This document shows positions 46,701-60,400 of a DNA stretch of 64,000 nt, piece by piece. The DNA is taken from NCBI GenBank assembly GCA_028752905.1, contig JAQNBH010000011.1, positions 27,723,178 through 27,787,177 of the forward strand, written 5' to 3'. Numbering within the stretch: the first letter of the stretch is position 1; every line of letters begins with the position of its first letter. The DNA comes from Cladorhizidae sp. MBARI D1340-BT2. Its lineage: Eukaryota; Porifera; Demospongiae; Poecilosclerida; Cladorhizidae. Under the pieces are notes generated by a model that saw nothing but the letters and a program-made list of their open reading frames with translations, was not told the DNA's origin and ran no database searches. The position numbers were made by a program, and so were the translations under genes.

Positions 46701-47701
46701 TCTATATCAAGCTGTATAAATTCTGTTGTGTAGCAAAACATGAACTCTTATGTGCATCAAGCCATGAACTCTGGTGGGTATCAAGATATTCTAGTCTGTA
46801 TCAAGCTATGAACTCGTGTGCGTATCAAGTTATGAGGTCTGGTGTGTATCAAGCTATGAACTCTGTGGTGTAGCAAGACATGAACTCTGGCATACAGCAA
46901 GACATGAACTCCGGCGTGCAAGCTATGAAATCTGGTGTGTATCAAGCTATGAACTCTGATGTGCAGCAAGACATGAACTCTGGTGTGCATCAAGCCATGA
47001 ACTTTGGTGTGCATGGAGCCATGAGCTATGGTGTGCATGAAGCCATGAACTCTGGTGTGCATCAAGCCATGAACTCTGGTGTGCATCAAGCCATGAACTC
47101 TGGTGTGTATCAAGCCATGAACTCTGGTGTGCATCAAGCCATGAACTTTGGTTTGCATCAAGCCATGAACACTGTTGGGTATCAAGCTATGAACTCTGGT
47201 GTGTAGCAAGCCTTGAACTCTGGCGTGCAACAAGCGATGAACTCTGGTGTGCATCAAGCCATGAACTCTGGTTTGTCAAGCATAAACTCTGATGTGTATC
47301 AAGCCATGAACTCAGGTGTGCATCAAGCCATGAACTCTGGTGTGCATCTAGCCAAGGACTCTGGTGGGTATCAAGCTATGAACTCTGGTCTGTATATGAA
47401 CTCTCTGTGTACAAGACATGAACTCTGGTGTGTATTAAGCTATTAACTCTGGATTGTATCAAAGCTTTATGAACTCTGGTGTGTAGCAATACATGAACTC
47501 TGGTGTGCATCAACCCATGAACTCTGGTGGATATCAAGCTATGAACTCTGGTCTGTTTCAAGCTATGAACTCTGGTGTGTCACAAGCATTGAAGTCTGGT
47601 GCGTAGCAGTCATGAACTGTATCATCAAGCTGTGGAATCTGGTGTCTCAAGCCATGAACCTTGGTGTACATCTAGCCATCAACTCTGGTGTGCAATAAGC
47701 C

Positions 47702-47941
47702 ATGAACTTTGGTGTGCATCAAACCATGAACTCTGGTGGGTATCAAGCTATGAACTCTGGTGTGTGGCAAGCAACGAACTCTGGCATTCAGCAAGCCATG
47801 AACTCTGGCATGCATCAAGCTATGAACTTTGGTGTGCATCAAACCATGAACTCTGGTGGGTATCAAGCTATGAACTCTGGTGTGTGGCAAGCAACGAACT
47901 CTGGCATTCAGCAAGCCATGAACTCTGGCATGCATCAAGCT
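47702..47941. repeat. 120-bp tandem duplication of five-unit blocks in the 24-bp array
   Basis: Positions 47702-47821 and 47822-47941 are essentially identical, including rare variants (gtgtggcaagcaacgaactc and ggcattcagcaagcc). Confidence 0.9.
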
Positions 47942-50717
47942 ATGAACTCTGGTGTGCATCAAGCCATGAACTTTGGTGTGCATCAAGCCATGAACTATGG
48001 TGTGCATCAAGCCATCAACTCTGGTGTATATCAAGCCATGAACTCTGGCGTGTATCAACCCATGAACTCTGGTGCATGAACTCTGGTGTGCATCAAGCCG
48101 TGCACTTTGGTGTGCATCAAGTAATGAACTCTGGTGGGTATCAAGCCAAGAACTCTGGTGTATAGTAAGCCATGAACTCTGACGTGCAGCAAGCAATGAA
48201 CTCTGGCATGCATCAAGATAAACTCTGGTATGTATCAAGCTACTGTATGAACTCTGGTGTGAAGCAAGACATGAACTCTAGTGTGTTGCAGTCATGAACT
48301 CTGTATCAAGCCATGAACTCTGGTGTATCAAGCCATGAACTCTGGTGTGTGTCAAGCCTTGAACTCTGGTTTGCATCAAGCCATGAACTCAAGCATGTAT
48401 CAAGCTATTAACTCTGATGTGCATCAACCCATAAACTCTGGTGTGCATCAAGCCATGAATTCTGGTGTGCAGCAAGTGATGAACTCAATGATATCTGGTG
48501 TGCATCAAGCCATGAATTCTGGTGTGTATCGTGCTATGAACTCTGGTGTGTATCAAGCCATGTACTCTGGTGTGCATCATGCCATGAACTCTGGTGTGCA
48601 GCAAGGCATGAACTCATATGTGATTAAAGCAATGAACTCTGGTGTTTATCAAGCTATGAACTCTAGTGGGTATCAAGCTATGAACTTTGGTGTGTAGCAA
48701 GCCATGAACTCTGGCCTGCATCAAGCCTTGAACTCCGGCGTGCATCAAGCCTTGAACTCTGGTGTGTAGCAAGCCATGAACTCAGGTGTGTATAGAGCTA
48801 TGAACTCTGGTCTATATCAAGCTATGAACTCTGGTGTCTGGCAAGACATGAACTCTGGTGTGTATCAAGCCATGAACTCTGGTCTGTATCAAGCTATGAA
48901 CTCTGGTGTGCATCAAGCCATGAACTCTGGTGTGCATAAAGCCATGAACTCAGGTGTGCTTCTAGCCATAAACTCTGGTATGCATCAAGCTATGAACTCG
49001 GGTGTGCATCAAGCCATGACTTCGTGTGTGCAGCAAGTGATGAACTCTATGAACTCTGGTGTGCATCAAGCCATGAACTATGGTGTGTATCAAGACATGA
49101 AATCTGGTGTCAGTAACCATGAACTCTGCATCAAGCCATGAACTCTGGTGTGTATCAAGCTATGCACTCTAGTGTGTATCAAGCCATGAACTCTGGTGGA
49201 TATCAAGATATGAACTCTGGTCTGTACCAAGCTATGAACTATGGTATGTAGCAAGACATTATTAACTTTGATATGTAGCAGTCATGAACTCTGTCTTAAG
49301 CCATGAACTCTGGCATGCAGCAAGCCATGAACTCTGGCATGCAGCAAGCCATGAACTCTGGTGTGTCAAACCATGAACTCTGGTGTGTAACAACAAGCCA
49401 TGAACACTGGTATGCATCAAGCCATGAACTCTGGTGTACATCAAGCCATGAACACTGGTGTGCATCAAGCTATGAACTCTGGTGTGTATCAAGCTATGAA
49501 CTCTGGTCTCTATCAAACGATATGAACTCTGCTTAGCAAGACATGAACTTTGGTGTGCATCAAGCCATGAACTCTGGTGGGTATCAAGCTATGAACTCTG
49601 GTCTGTATCAAGCTATGAACTCAGGTGTGTAGCAAGCCATGAAGTCTGGTGTGTAGCAGTCATGAACTCTGTTTCAAGCCATGAACTCTGGTGTCTTAAG
49701 CCATGAACTCTGGTGTACAGCAAGCCATGAACTCCGGTGTGCATCAAGCCATGAACTCTGATGCATCAAGCCATAAACTCTGGTGTGCATAAATCAATGA
49801 ACTCTGGTGTTTCTCAAGCTATGAACTCTGGTTGGTATCAAGCTATGAACTTTGGTGTGTAGCAAGCCATGAACTGTGGTGTGCATCAAGCTACACGTAT
49901 GAACTCTGGTGTGCATCAAGCCATGAACTCTGCTGTGTATCAGGCTATGAACTCTGGTGTGTATCAAACCATTAACTCTGGTATGTTTCAAGCCATTGAA
50001 TCTGGTGTGCAGCAAGTGATGAACTCTATCAATTCTGGTGTGCATCAAGCCATGAACTCTGGTGTGTATCGATCTATGGTCTCTGGTATGTATCAAGCCA
50101 TGCACTCTGGTGTATATCAAGCCATGCACTCTGGTGTGTATCAAGCCATGCACTCTGGTGGATATCAAGATATGAACTCTGGTCTGTATCAAGCTATGAA
50201 TTCTGGTGTGTAGCAAGACATGAACTCTGATGTGCATCAAGCCATGAACATCATGCCATGAACTTTGGTGTGCATCAAGGCATGAACTCGGATGTGCATC
50301 AAGCAATGAACTCTGGTGTTTATCAAGCTATGAACTTTGGTGTGTAGCAAGCCATGAACACTGGCCTGCATCAAGCCATGAACTCTGGCGTGCATCAAGC
50401 CTTGAATTCTAGTGTGTAGCAAGCCATGAACTCTAGTGTGTAGGAAGACATGAACTCTGGTGTGTATAGAGCTATGAACTCTGGTCTGTATCAAGCTACG
50501 AACTGTGGTCTCTGGCAAAACATGAACTCTGGTGTGTATTAAGCTATGAACTCTGGTCTGTATCAAGCTATGAACTTTGGTGTGCATCAAGCCATGAACT
50601 CTGGTGGGTATCAAGCTATGAACTCTGGTCTGTATCAAGCTATGAACTCGGGTGTGTAGCAAGCCATGAAGTCTGGTATGTAGCAGTCATGAAATCTGTA
50701 TCAAGCCATGAACTCTG

Positions 50718-53700
50718 GTGTCTCAGGCCATGAACTCTGGTTTGCAGCAAGCCATAAACTCTGGTGTGCTTCAAGCAATGAAATTTGGTGTGCATCAAGC
50801 CATGAACTTTGGTGGGTATGAAGCTATGAACGCTGGTGTGTGGCAAGCCATGAACTCTTGCGTTCAGCAAGCCATGAACTCTGGCATGCATCAAGCCATG
50901 AACTCTGGTGTGTATCAAGCTATGAATTCTGGGGTGTAGCAAAACATGAACTCTGGTGTGTAGCAAGACATGAACTCTGGTGTGTAGCAGACATGAACTC
51001 TGTATCAAGCCATGAACTCTGGTGTCTCAAGCCATGAACTCTGGTTTGTGTCAAGCCATGAACTCTGGTGTGCATCAAGCCATGAACTTTGGTGTGCATC
51101 AAGCCATGAACTATGGTGTGCATCAAGCCATCAACTCTGGTGTATATCAAGCCATGAACTCTGGCGTGTATCAACCCATGAACTCTGGTGCATGAACTCT
51201 GGTGTGCATCAAGCCGTGCACTTTGGTGTGCATCAAGTAATGAACTCTGGTGGGTATCAAGCCAAGAACTCTGGTGTATAGTAAGCCATGAACTCTGACG
51301 TGCAGCAAGCAATGAACTCTGGCATGCATCAAGATAAACTCTGGTATGTATCAAGCTACTGTATGAACTCTGGTGTGAAGCAAGACATGAACTCTAGTGT
51401 GTTGCAGTCATGAACTCTGTATCAAGCCATGAACTCTGGTGTATCAAGCCATGAACTCTGGTGTGTGTCAAGCCTTGAACTCTGGTTTGCATCAAGCCAT
51501 GAACTCAAGCATGTATCAAGCTATTAACTCTGATGTGCATCAACCAATAAACTCTGGTGTGCATCAAGCCATGAATTCTGGTGTGCAGCAAGCGATGAAC
51601 TCTATGATATCTGCTGTGCATCAAGCCATGAATTCTGGTGTGTATCGTGCTATGAACTCTGGTGTGTATCAAGCCATGTACTCTGGTGTGCATCATGCCA
51701 TGAACTCCGGTGTGCAGCAAGGCATGAACTCATATGTGATTAAAGCAATGAACTCTGGTGTTTATCAAGCTATGAACTCTAGTGGGTATCAATCTATGAA
51801 CTTTGGTGTGTAGCAAGCCATGAACTCTGGCCTGCATCAAGCCTTGAACTCCGGCGTGCATCAAGCCTTGAACTCTGGTGTGTAGCAAGCCATGAACTCA
51901 GGTGTGTATAGAGCTATGAACTCTGGTCTATATCAAGCTATGAACTCTGGTGTCTGGCAAGACATGAACTCTGGTGTGTATCAAGCCATGAACTCTGGTC
52001 TGTATCAAGCTATGAACTCTGGTGTGCATCAAGCCATGAACTCTGGTGTGCATAAAGCCATGAACTCAGGTGTGCTTCTAGCCATAAACTCTGGTATGCA
52101 TCAAGCTATGAACTCGGGTGTGCATCAAGCCATGATTTCGTGTGTGCAGCAAGTGATGAACTCTATGAACTCTGGTGTTCATCAAGCCATGAACTATGGT
52201 GTGTATCAAGAAATGAACTCTGGTGTCAGTAACCAAGAAGTTCGCATCAAGCCATGAACTCTGGTGTGTATCAAGCTATGCACTCTGGTGTGTATCAAGC
52301 CATGAACTCTGGTGGATATCAAGATATGAACTCTAGTCTGTATCAAGCTATGAACTCTGGTGTGTAGCAAGACATGAACTCTGATGTACATCAAGCCATG
52401 AACTCTGGTGTGTATCATGCCAATGAACTCTGGTGTGTTTCAAGCCATGAACTCTGGTGTGTACCAAGCCATGAACACTTGGATGCATCAAGCCATGAAC
52501 TCTGGATTGTAGGAAGACATGAACTCTGGTGTGCATCAAGCCATGAACTCTGGTGTTTAGGAAGCCATGAACTCTGGTGTGCATCAAGCCATGAACTCTG
52601 GTGTGTACCAAGCTATGAACTCTGGTCTGTATCAAGCTATGAACTCTGGTGTGTAGCAAAACATGAATACTGGTGTGTATCAAGCTATGAACTCCAGTCT
52701 ATATCAAGCTATATGAACTCTGGTGTGTAGTAAGACATGAACTCTGGTGTGCACCATGCAATGAACTCTGGCGGGTATCAAACTATGAACTCTGGTCTGA
52801 ATCAAGCTATGAACTCGGGTGTGTAGCAAGCCATGAAGTCTGGTATGTAGCAGTCATGAAATCTGTATCAAGCCATGAACTCTGGTGTCTCAGGCCATGA
52901 ACTCTGGTTTGCAGCAAGCCATAAACTCTGGTGTGCTTCAAGCAATGAAATTTGGTGTGCATCAAGCCATGAATTTTGGTGGGTATGAAGCTATGAACGC
53001 TGGTGTGTGGCAAGCCATGAACTCTTGCGTTCAGCAAGCCATGAACTCTGGCATGCATCAAGCCATGAACTCTGGTGTGTATCAAGCTATGAATTCTGGG
53101 GTGTAGCAAAACATGAACTCTGGTGTGTAGCATGACATGAACTCTGGTGTGTAGCAGACATGAACTCTGTATCAAGCCATGAACTCTGGTGTCTCAAGCC
53201 ATGAACTCTGGTTTGTGTCAAGCCATGAACTCTGGTGTGCATCAAGCCATGAACTTTGGTGTGCATCAAGCCATGAACTATGGTGTGCATCAAGCCATCA
53301 ACTCTGGTGTATATCAAGCCATGAACTCTGGCGTGTATCAACCCATGAACTCTGGTGCATGAACTCTGGTGTGCATCAAGCCGTGCACTTTGGTGTGCAT
53401 CAAGTAATGAACTCTGGTGGGTATCAAGCCAAGAACTCTGGTGTATAGTAAGCCATGAACTCTGACGTGCAGCAAGCAATGAACTCTGGCATGCATCAAG
53501 ATAAACTCTGGTATGTATCAAGCTACTGTATGAACTCTGGTGTGAAGCAAGACATGAACTCTAGTGTGTTGCAGTCATGAACTCTGTATCAAGCCATGAA
53601 CTCTGGTGTATCAAGCCATGAACTCTGGTGTGTGTCAAGCCTTGAACTCTGGTTTGCATCAAGCCATGAACTCAAGCATGTATCAAGCTATTAACTCTGA

Positions 53701-56700
53701 TGTGCATCAACCCATAAACTCTGGTGTGCATCAAGCCATGAATTCTGGTGTGCAGCAAGTGATGAACTCAATGATATCTGGTGTGCATCAAGCCATGAAT
53801 TCTGGTGTGTATCGTGCTATGAACTCTGGTGTGTATCAAGCCATGTACTCTGGTGTGCATCATGCCATGAACTCCGGTGTGCAGCAAGGCATGAACTCAT
53901 ATGTGATTAAAGCAATGAACTCTGGTGTTTATCAAGCTATGAACTCTAGTGGGTATCAAGCTATGAACTTTGGTGTGTAGCAAGCCATGAACTCTGGCCT
54001 GCATCAAGCCTTGAACTCTGGTGTGTAGCAAGCCATGAACTCAGGTGTGTATAGAGCTATGAACTCTGGTCTATATCAAGCTATGAACTCTGGTGTCTGG
54101 CAAGACATGAACTCTGGTGTGTATCAAGCCATGAACTCTGGTCTGTATCAAGCTATGAACTCTGGTGTGCATCAAGCCATGAACTCTGGTGTGCATAAAG
54201 CCATGAACTCAGGTGTGCTTCTAGCCATAAACTCTGGTATGCATCAAGCCATGACTTCGTGTGTGCAGCAAGTGATGAACTCTATGAACTCTGGTGTGCA
54301 TCAAGCCATGAACTATGGTGTGTATCAAGACATGAAATCTGGTGTCAGTAACCATGAACTCTGTATCAAGCCATGAACTCTGGTGTGTATCAAGCTATGC
54401 ACTCTAGTGTGTATCAAGCCATGAACTCTGGTGGATATCAAGATATGAACTCTGGTCTGTACCAAGCTATGAACTATGGTATGTAGCAAGACATTATTAA
54501 CTTTGATATGTAGCAGTCATGAACTCTGTCTCAAGCCATGAACTCTGGCATGCAGCAAGCCATCAACTCTGGCATGCAGCAAGCCATGAACTCTGGTGTG
54601 TCAAGCCATGAACTCTGGTGTGTAACAACAAGCCATGAAAACTGGTATGCATCAAGCCATGAACTCTGGTGTACATCAAGCCATGAACACTGGTGTGCAT
54701 CAAGCTATGAACTCTGGTGTGTATCAAGCTATGAATTCTGGTCTCTATCAAACGATATGAACTCTGCTTAGCAAAACATGAACTTTGGTGTGCATCAAGC
54801 CATGAACTCTGGTGGGTATCAAGCTATGAACTCTGGTCTGTATCAAGCTATGAACTCGGGTGTGTAGCAAGCCATGAAGTCTGGTATGTAGCAGTCATGA
54901 AATCTGTATCAAGCCATGAACTCTGGTGTGTACCAAGCTATGAACTCTGGTCTGTATCAAGCTATGAACTCTGGTGTGTAGCAAAACATGAATACTGGTG
55001 TGTATCAAGCTATGAACTCCAGTCTATATCAAGCTATATGAACTCTGGTGTGTAGTAAGACATGAACTCTGGTGTGCACCATGCAATGAACTCTGGCGGG
55101 TATCAAACTATGAACTCTGGTCTGAATCAAGCTATGAACTCGGGTGTGTAGCAAGCCATGAAGTCTGGTATGTAGCAGTCATGAAATCTGTATCAAGCCA
55201 TGAACTCTGGTGTCTCAGGCCATGAACTCTGGTTTGCAGCAAGCCATAAACTCTGGTGTGCTTCAAGCAATGAAATTTGGTGTGCATCAAGCCATGAATT
55301 TTGGTGGGTATGAAGCTATGAATGCTGGTGTGTGGCAAGCCATGAACTCTTGCGTTCAGCAAGCCATGAACTCTGGCATGCATCAAGCCATGAACTCTGG
55401 TGTGTATCAAGCTATGAATTCTGGGGTGTAGCAAAACATGAACTCTGGTGTGTAGCATGACATGAACTCTGGTGTGTAGCAGACATGAACTCTGTATCAA
55501 GCCATGAACTCTGGTGTTTCAAGCCATGAACTCTGGTTTGTGTCAAGCCATGAACTCTGGTGTGCATCAAGCCATGAACTTTGGTGTGCATCAAGCCATG
55601 AACTATGGTGTGCATCAAGCCATCAACTCTGGTGTATATCAAGCCATGAACTCTGGCGTGTATCAACCCATGAACTCTGGTGCATGAACTCTGGTGTGCA
55701 TCAAGCCGTGCACTTTGGTGTGCATCAAGTAATGAACTCTGGTGGGTATCAAGCCAAGAACTCTGGTGTATAGTAAGCCATGAACTCTGACGTGCAGCAA
55801 GCAATGAACTCTGGCATGCATCAAGATAAACTCTGGTATGTATCAAGCTACTGTATGAACTCTGGTGTGAAGCAAGACATGAACTCTAGTGTGTTGCAGT
55901 CATGAACTCTGTATCAAGCCATGAACTCTGGTGTATCAAGCCATGAACTCTGGTGTGTGTCAAGCCTTGAACTCTGGTTTGCATCAAGCCATGAACTCAA
56001 GCATGTATCAAGCTATTAACTCTGATGTGCATCAACCCATAAACTCTGGTGTGCATCAAGCCATGAATTCTGGTGTGCAGCAAGTGATGAACTCAATGAT
56101 ATCTGGTGTGCATCAAGCCATGAATTCTGGTGTGTATCGTGCTATGAACTCTGGTGTGTATCAAGCCATGTACTCTGGTGTGCATCATGCCATGAACTCC
56201 GGTGTGCAGCAAGGCATGAACTCATATGTGATTAAAGCAATGAACTCTGGTGTTTATCAAGCTATGAACTCTAGTGGGTATCAAGCTATGAACTTTGGTG
56301 TGTAGCAAGCCATGAACTCTGGCCTGCATCAAGCCTTGAACTCCGGCGTGCATCAAGCCTTGAACTCTGGTGTGTAGCAAGCCATGAACTCAGGTGTGTA
56401 TAGAGCTATGAACTCTGGTCTATATCAAGCTATGAACTCTGGTGTCTGGCAAGACATGAACTCTGGTGTGTATCAAGCCATGAACTCTGGTCTGTATCAA
56501 GCTATGAACTCTGGTGTGCATCAAGCCATGAACTCTGGTGTGCATAAAGCCATGAACTCAGGTGTGCTTCTAGCCATAAACTCTGGTATGCATCAAGCTA
56601 TGAACTCGGGTGTGCATCAAGCCATGACTTCGTGTGTGCAGCAAGTGATGAACTCTATGAACTCTGGTGTGCATCAAGCCATGAACTATGGTGTGTATCA

Positions 56701-57140
56701 AGACATGAAATCTGGTGTCAGTAACCATGAACTCTGCATCAAGCCATGAACTCTGGTATGTATCAAGCTATGCACTCTAGTGTGTATCAAGCCATGAACT
56801 CTGGTGGATATCAAGATATGAACTCTGGTCTGTACCAAGCTATGAACTATGGTATGTAGCAAGACATTATTAACTTTGATATGTAGCAGTCATGAACTCT
56901 GTCTCAAGCCATGAACTCTGGCATGCAGCAAGCCATCAACTCTGGCATGCAGCAAGCCATTACCTCTGGTGTGTCAAGCCATGAACTCTGGTGTGTAACA
57001 ACAAGCCATGAACACTGGTATGCATCAAGCCATGAACTCTGGTGTACATCAAGCCATGAACACTGGTGTGCATCAAGCTATGAACTCTGGTGTGTATCAA
57101 GCTATGAACTCTGGTCTCTATCAAACGATATGAACTCTGC
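50718..57140. repeat. Higher-order repeat of about 2.2-2.3 kb in the 24-bp array (three copies)
   Basis: Marker stretches recur in the same order: the block at 50718 recurs at 52885 and 55210 (spacing 2,167 and 2,325), the block at 51439 at 53606 and 55931 (same spacings), and the block at 51892 at 54035 and 56384. An earlier relative of the last two starts at 48323/48776. The copies are nearly identical, so the duplications are recent compared with divergence between neighbouring 24-bp units. Confidence 0.9.
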
Positions 57141-57401
57141 TTAGCAAGACATGAACTTTGGTGTGCATCAAGCCATGAACTCTGGTGGGTATCAAGCTAT
57201 GAACTCTGGTCTGTATCAAGCTATGAACTCAGGTGTGTAGCAAGCCATGAAGTCTGGTGTGTAGCAGTCATGAACTCTGTTTCAAGCCATGAACTCTGGT
57301 GTCTTAAGCCATGAACTCTGGTGTACAGCAAGCCATGAACTCCGGTGTGCATCAAGCCATGAACTCTGGTGCATCAAGCCATAAACTCTGGTGTGCATAA
57401 A

Positions 57402-60400
57402 TCAATGAACTCTGGTGTTTCTCAAGCTATGAACTCTGGTTGGTATCAAGCTATGAACTTTGGTGTGTAGCAAGCCATGAACTGTGGTGTGCATCAAGCT
57501 ACACGTATGAACTCTGGTGTGCATCAAGCCATGAACTCTGCTGTGTATCAGGCTATGAACTCTGGTGTGTATCAAGCCATTAACTCTGGTATGTTTCAAG
57601 CCATTGAATCTGGTGTGCAGCAAGTGATGAACTCTATCAATTCTGGTGTGCATCAAGCCATGAACTCTGGTGTGTATCGAGCTATGGTATCTGGTGTATA
57701 TCAAGCCATGCACTCTGGTGTGTATCCAGCCATGCACTCTGGTGTGTATCAAGCCATGCACTCTGGTGGATATCAAGATATGAACTCTGGTCTGTATCAA
57801 GCTATGAACTCTGGTGTGTAGCAAGACATGAACTCTGATGTGCATCAAGCCATGAACATCATGCCATGAACTTTGGTGTGCATCAAGGCATGAACTCGGA
57901 TGTGCATCAAGCAATGAACTCTGGTGTTTATCAAGCTATGAACTCTTGTGGGTATCAAGCTATGAACTTTGGTGTGTAGCAAGCCATGAACACTGGCCTG
58001 CATCAAGCCATGAACTCTGGCGTGCATCAAGCCTTGAATTCTGGTGTGTAGCAAGCCATGAACTCTAGTGTGTAGGAAGACATGAACTCTGGTGTGTATA
58101 GAGCTATGAACTCTGGTCAGTATCAAGCTACAAACTGTGGTGTCTGGCAAGACATGAACTCTGGTGTGTATTAAGCTATGAACTCTGGTCTGTATCAAGC
58201 TATGAACTTTGGTGTGCATCAAGCCATGAACTCTGGTGTGCATAAAGCCATGAAATCGTCTATGCTTCTAGCCATAAATTCTGGTGTGCATCAAGCTATG
58301 AACTCGGGTGTGCATCTAGCCATGACTATGGGAGTGCAGCAAGCGATGAACTCTATGAACTCTGGTGTTCATCAAGCCATGAACTATGGTGTGTATCAAG
58401 AAATGAACTCTGGTATCAGTAACCAAGACATTGCATCAAGCCATGAACTCTGGTGTGTATCAAGCTATGCACTCTGGTGTGTATCAAGCCATGAACTCTG
58501 GTGGATATCAAGATATGAACTCTAGTCTGTATCAAGCTATGAACTCTGGTGTGTAGCAAGACATGAACTCTGATGTGCATCAAGCCATGAACTCTGGTGT
58601 GTATCATGCCAATGAACTCTGGTGTGTTTCAAGCCATGAACTCTGGTGTGTACCAAGCCATGAACACTTGGATGCATCAAGCCATGAACTCTGGATTGTA
58701 GGAAGCCATGAACTCTGGTGTGCATCAAGCCATGAACTCTGGTGTTTAGGAAGCCATGAACTCTGGTGTGCATCAAGCCATGAACTCTGGTGTGTACCAA
58801 GCTATGAACTCTGGTCTGTATCAAGCTATGAACTCTGGTGTGTAGCAAAACATGAATACTGGTGTGCATCAAGCTATGAACTCGGGTGTGCATCTAGCCA
58901 TGACTATGGGAGTGCAGCAAGCGATGAACTCTATGAACTCTGGTGTTCATCAAGCCATGAACTATGGTGTGTATCAAGAAATGAACTCTGGTGTCATTAA
59001 CCAAGAACATCGCATCAAGCCATGAACTCTGGTGTGTATCAAGCTATGCACTCTGGTGTGTATCAAGCCTTGAACTCTGGTGGATATCAAGATATTAACT
59101 CTAGTCTGTATCAAGCTATGAACTCTGGTGTGTAGCAAGACATGAACTCTGATGTGCATCAAGCCATGAACTCTGGTGTGTATCATGCCAATGAACTCTG
59201 GTGTGTCTCAAGCCATGAACTCTGGTGTGTACCAAGCCATGAACACTTGGATGCATCAAGCCATGAACTCTGGATTGTAGGAAGCCATGAACTCTGGTGT
59301 GCATCAAGCCATGAACTCTGGTGTTTAGGAAGCCATGAACTCTGGTGTGCATCAAGCCATGAACTCTGGTGTCTACCAAGCTATGAACTCTGGTCTGTAT
59401 CAAGCTATGAACTCTGGTGTGTAGCAAAACATGAATACTGGTGTGTATCAAGCTATGAACTCCAGTCTATATCAAGCTATATGAACTCTGGTGTGTAGTA
59501 AGACATGAACTCTGGTGTGCACCATGCAATGAACTCTGGCGGGTATCAAACTATGAACTCAGGTCTGAATCAAGCTATGAACTCGGGTGTGTAGCAAGCC
59601 ATGAAGTCTGGTGTGTAGCAGTCATGAAATCTTTATCAGGCCATGAACTCTGGTGTCTCAGGCCATGAACTCTGGTTTGCAGCAAGCCATAAACTCTGGT
59701 GTGCTTCAAGCAATGAAATTTGATGTGCATCAAGCCATGAACTTTGGTGGGTATGAAGCTATGAACGCTGGTGTGTGGCAAGCCATGAACTCTTGCGTTC
59801 AGCAAGCCATGAACTCTGGCATGCATCAAGCCATGAACTCTGGTGTGTATCAAGCTATGAACTTTGGTGTGTAGCAAGCCATGAACTCTGGCCTGCATCA
59901 AGCCTTGAACTCCGGCGTGCATCAAGCCTTGAACTCTGGTGTGTAGCAAGCCATGAACTCTGGTGTGTATAGAGCTATGAACTCTGGTCTATATCAAGCT
60001 ATGAACTCTGGTGTCTGGCAAGACATGAACTCTGGTGTGTATCAAGCCATGAACTCTGGTCTGTATCAAACTATGAACTCTGGTGTGCATCAAGCCATGA
60101 ACTCTGGTGTGCATAAAGCCATGAACTCAGGTGTGCTTCTAGCCATAAACTCTGGTATGCATCAAGCTATGAACTCGGGTGTGCATCAAGCCATCACTTC
60201 GTGTGTGCAGCAAGTGATGAACTCTATGAACTCTGGTGTGCATCAAGCCATGAACTATGGTGTGTATCAAGACATGAAATCTGGTGTCAGTAACCATGAA
60301 CTCCGCATCAAGCCATGAACTCTGGTGTGTATCAAGCTATGCATTCTAGTGTGTATCAAGCCATGAACTCTGGTGGATATCAAGATATGAACTCTGGTCT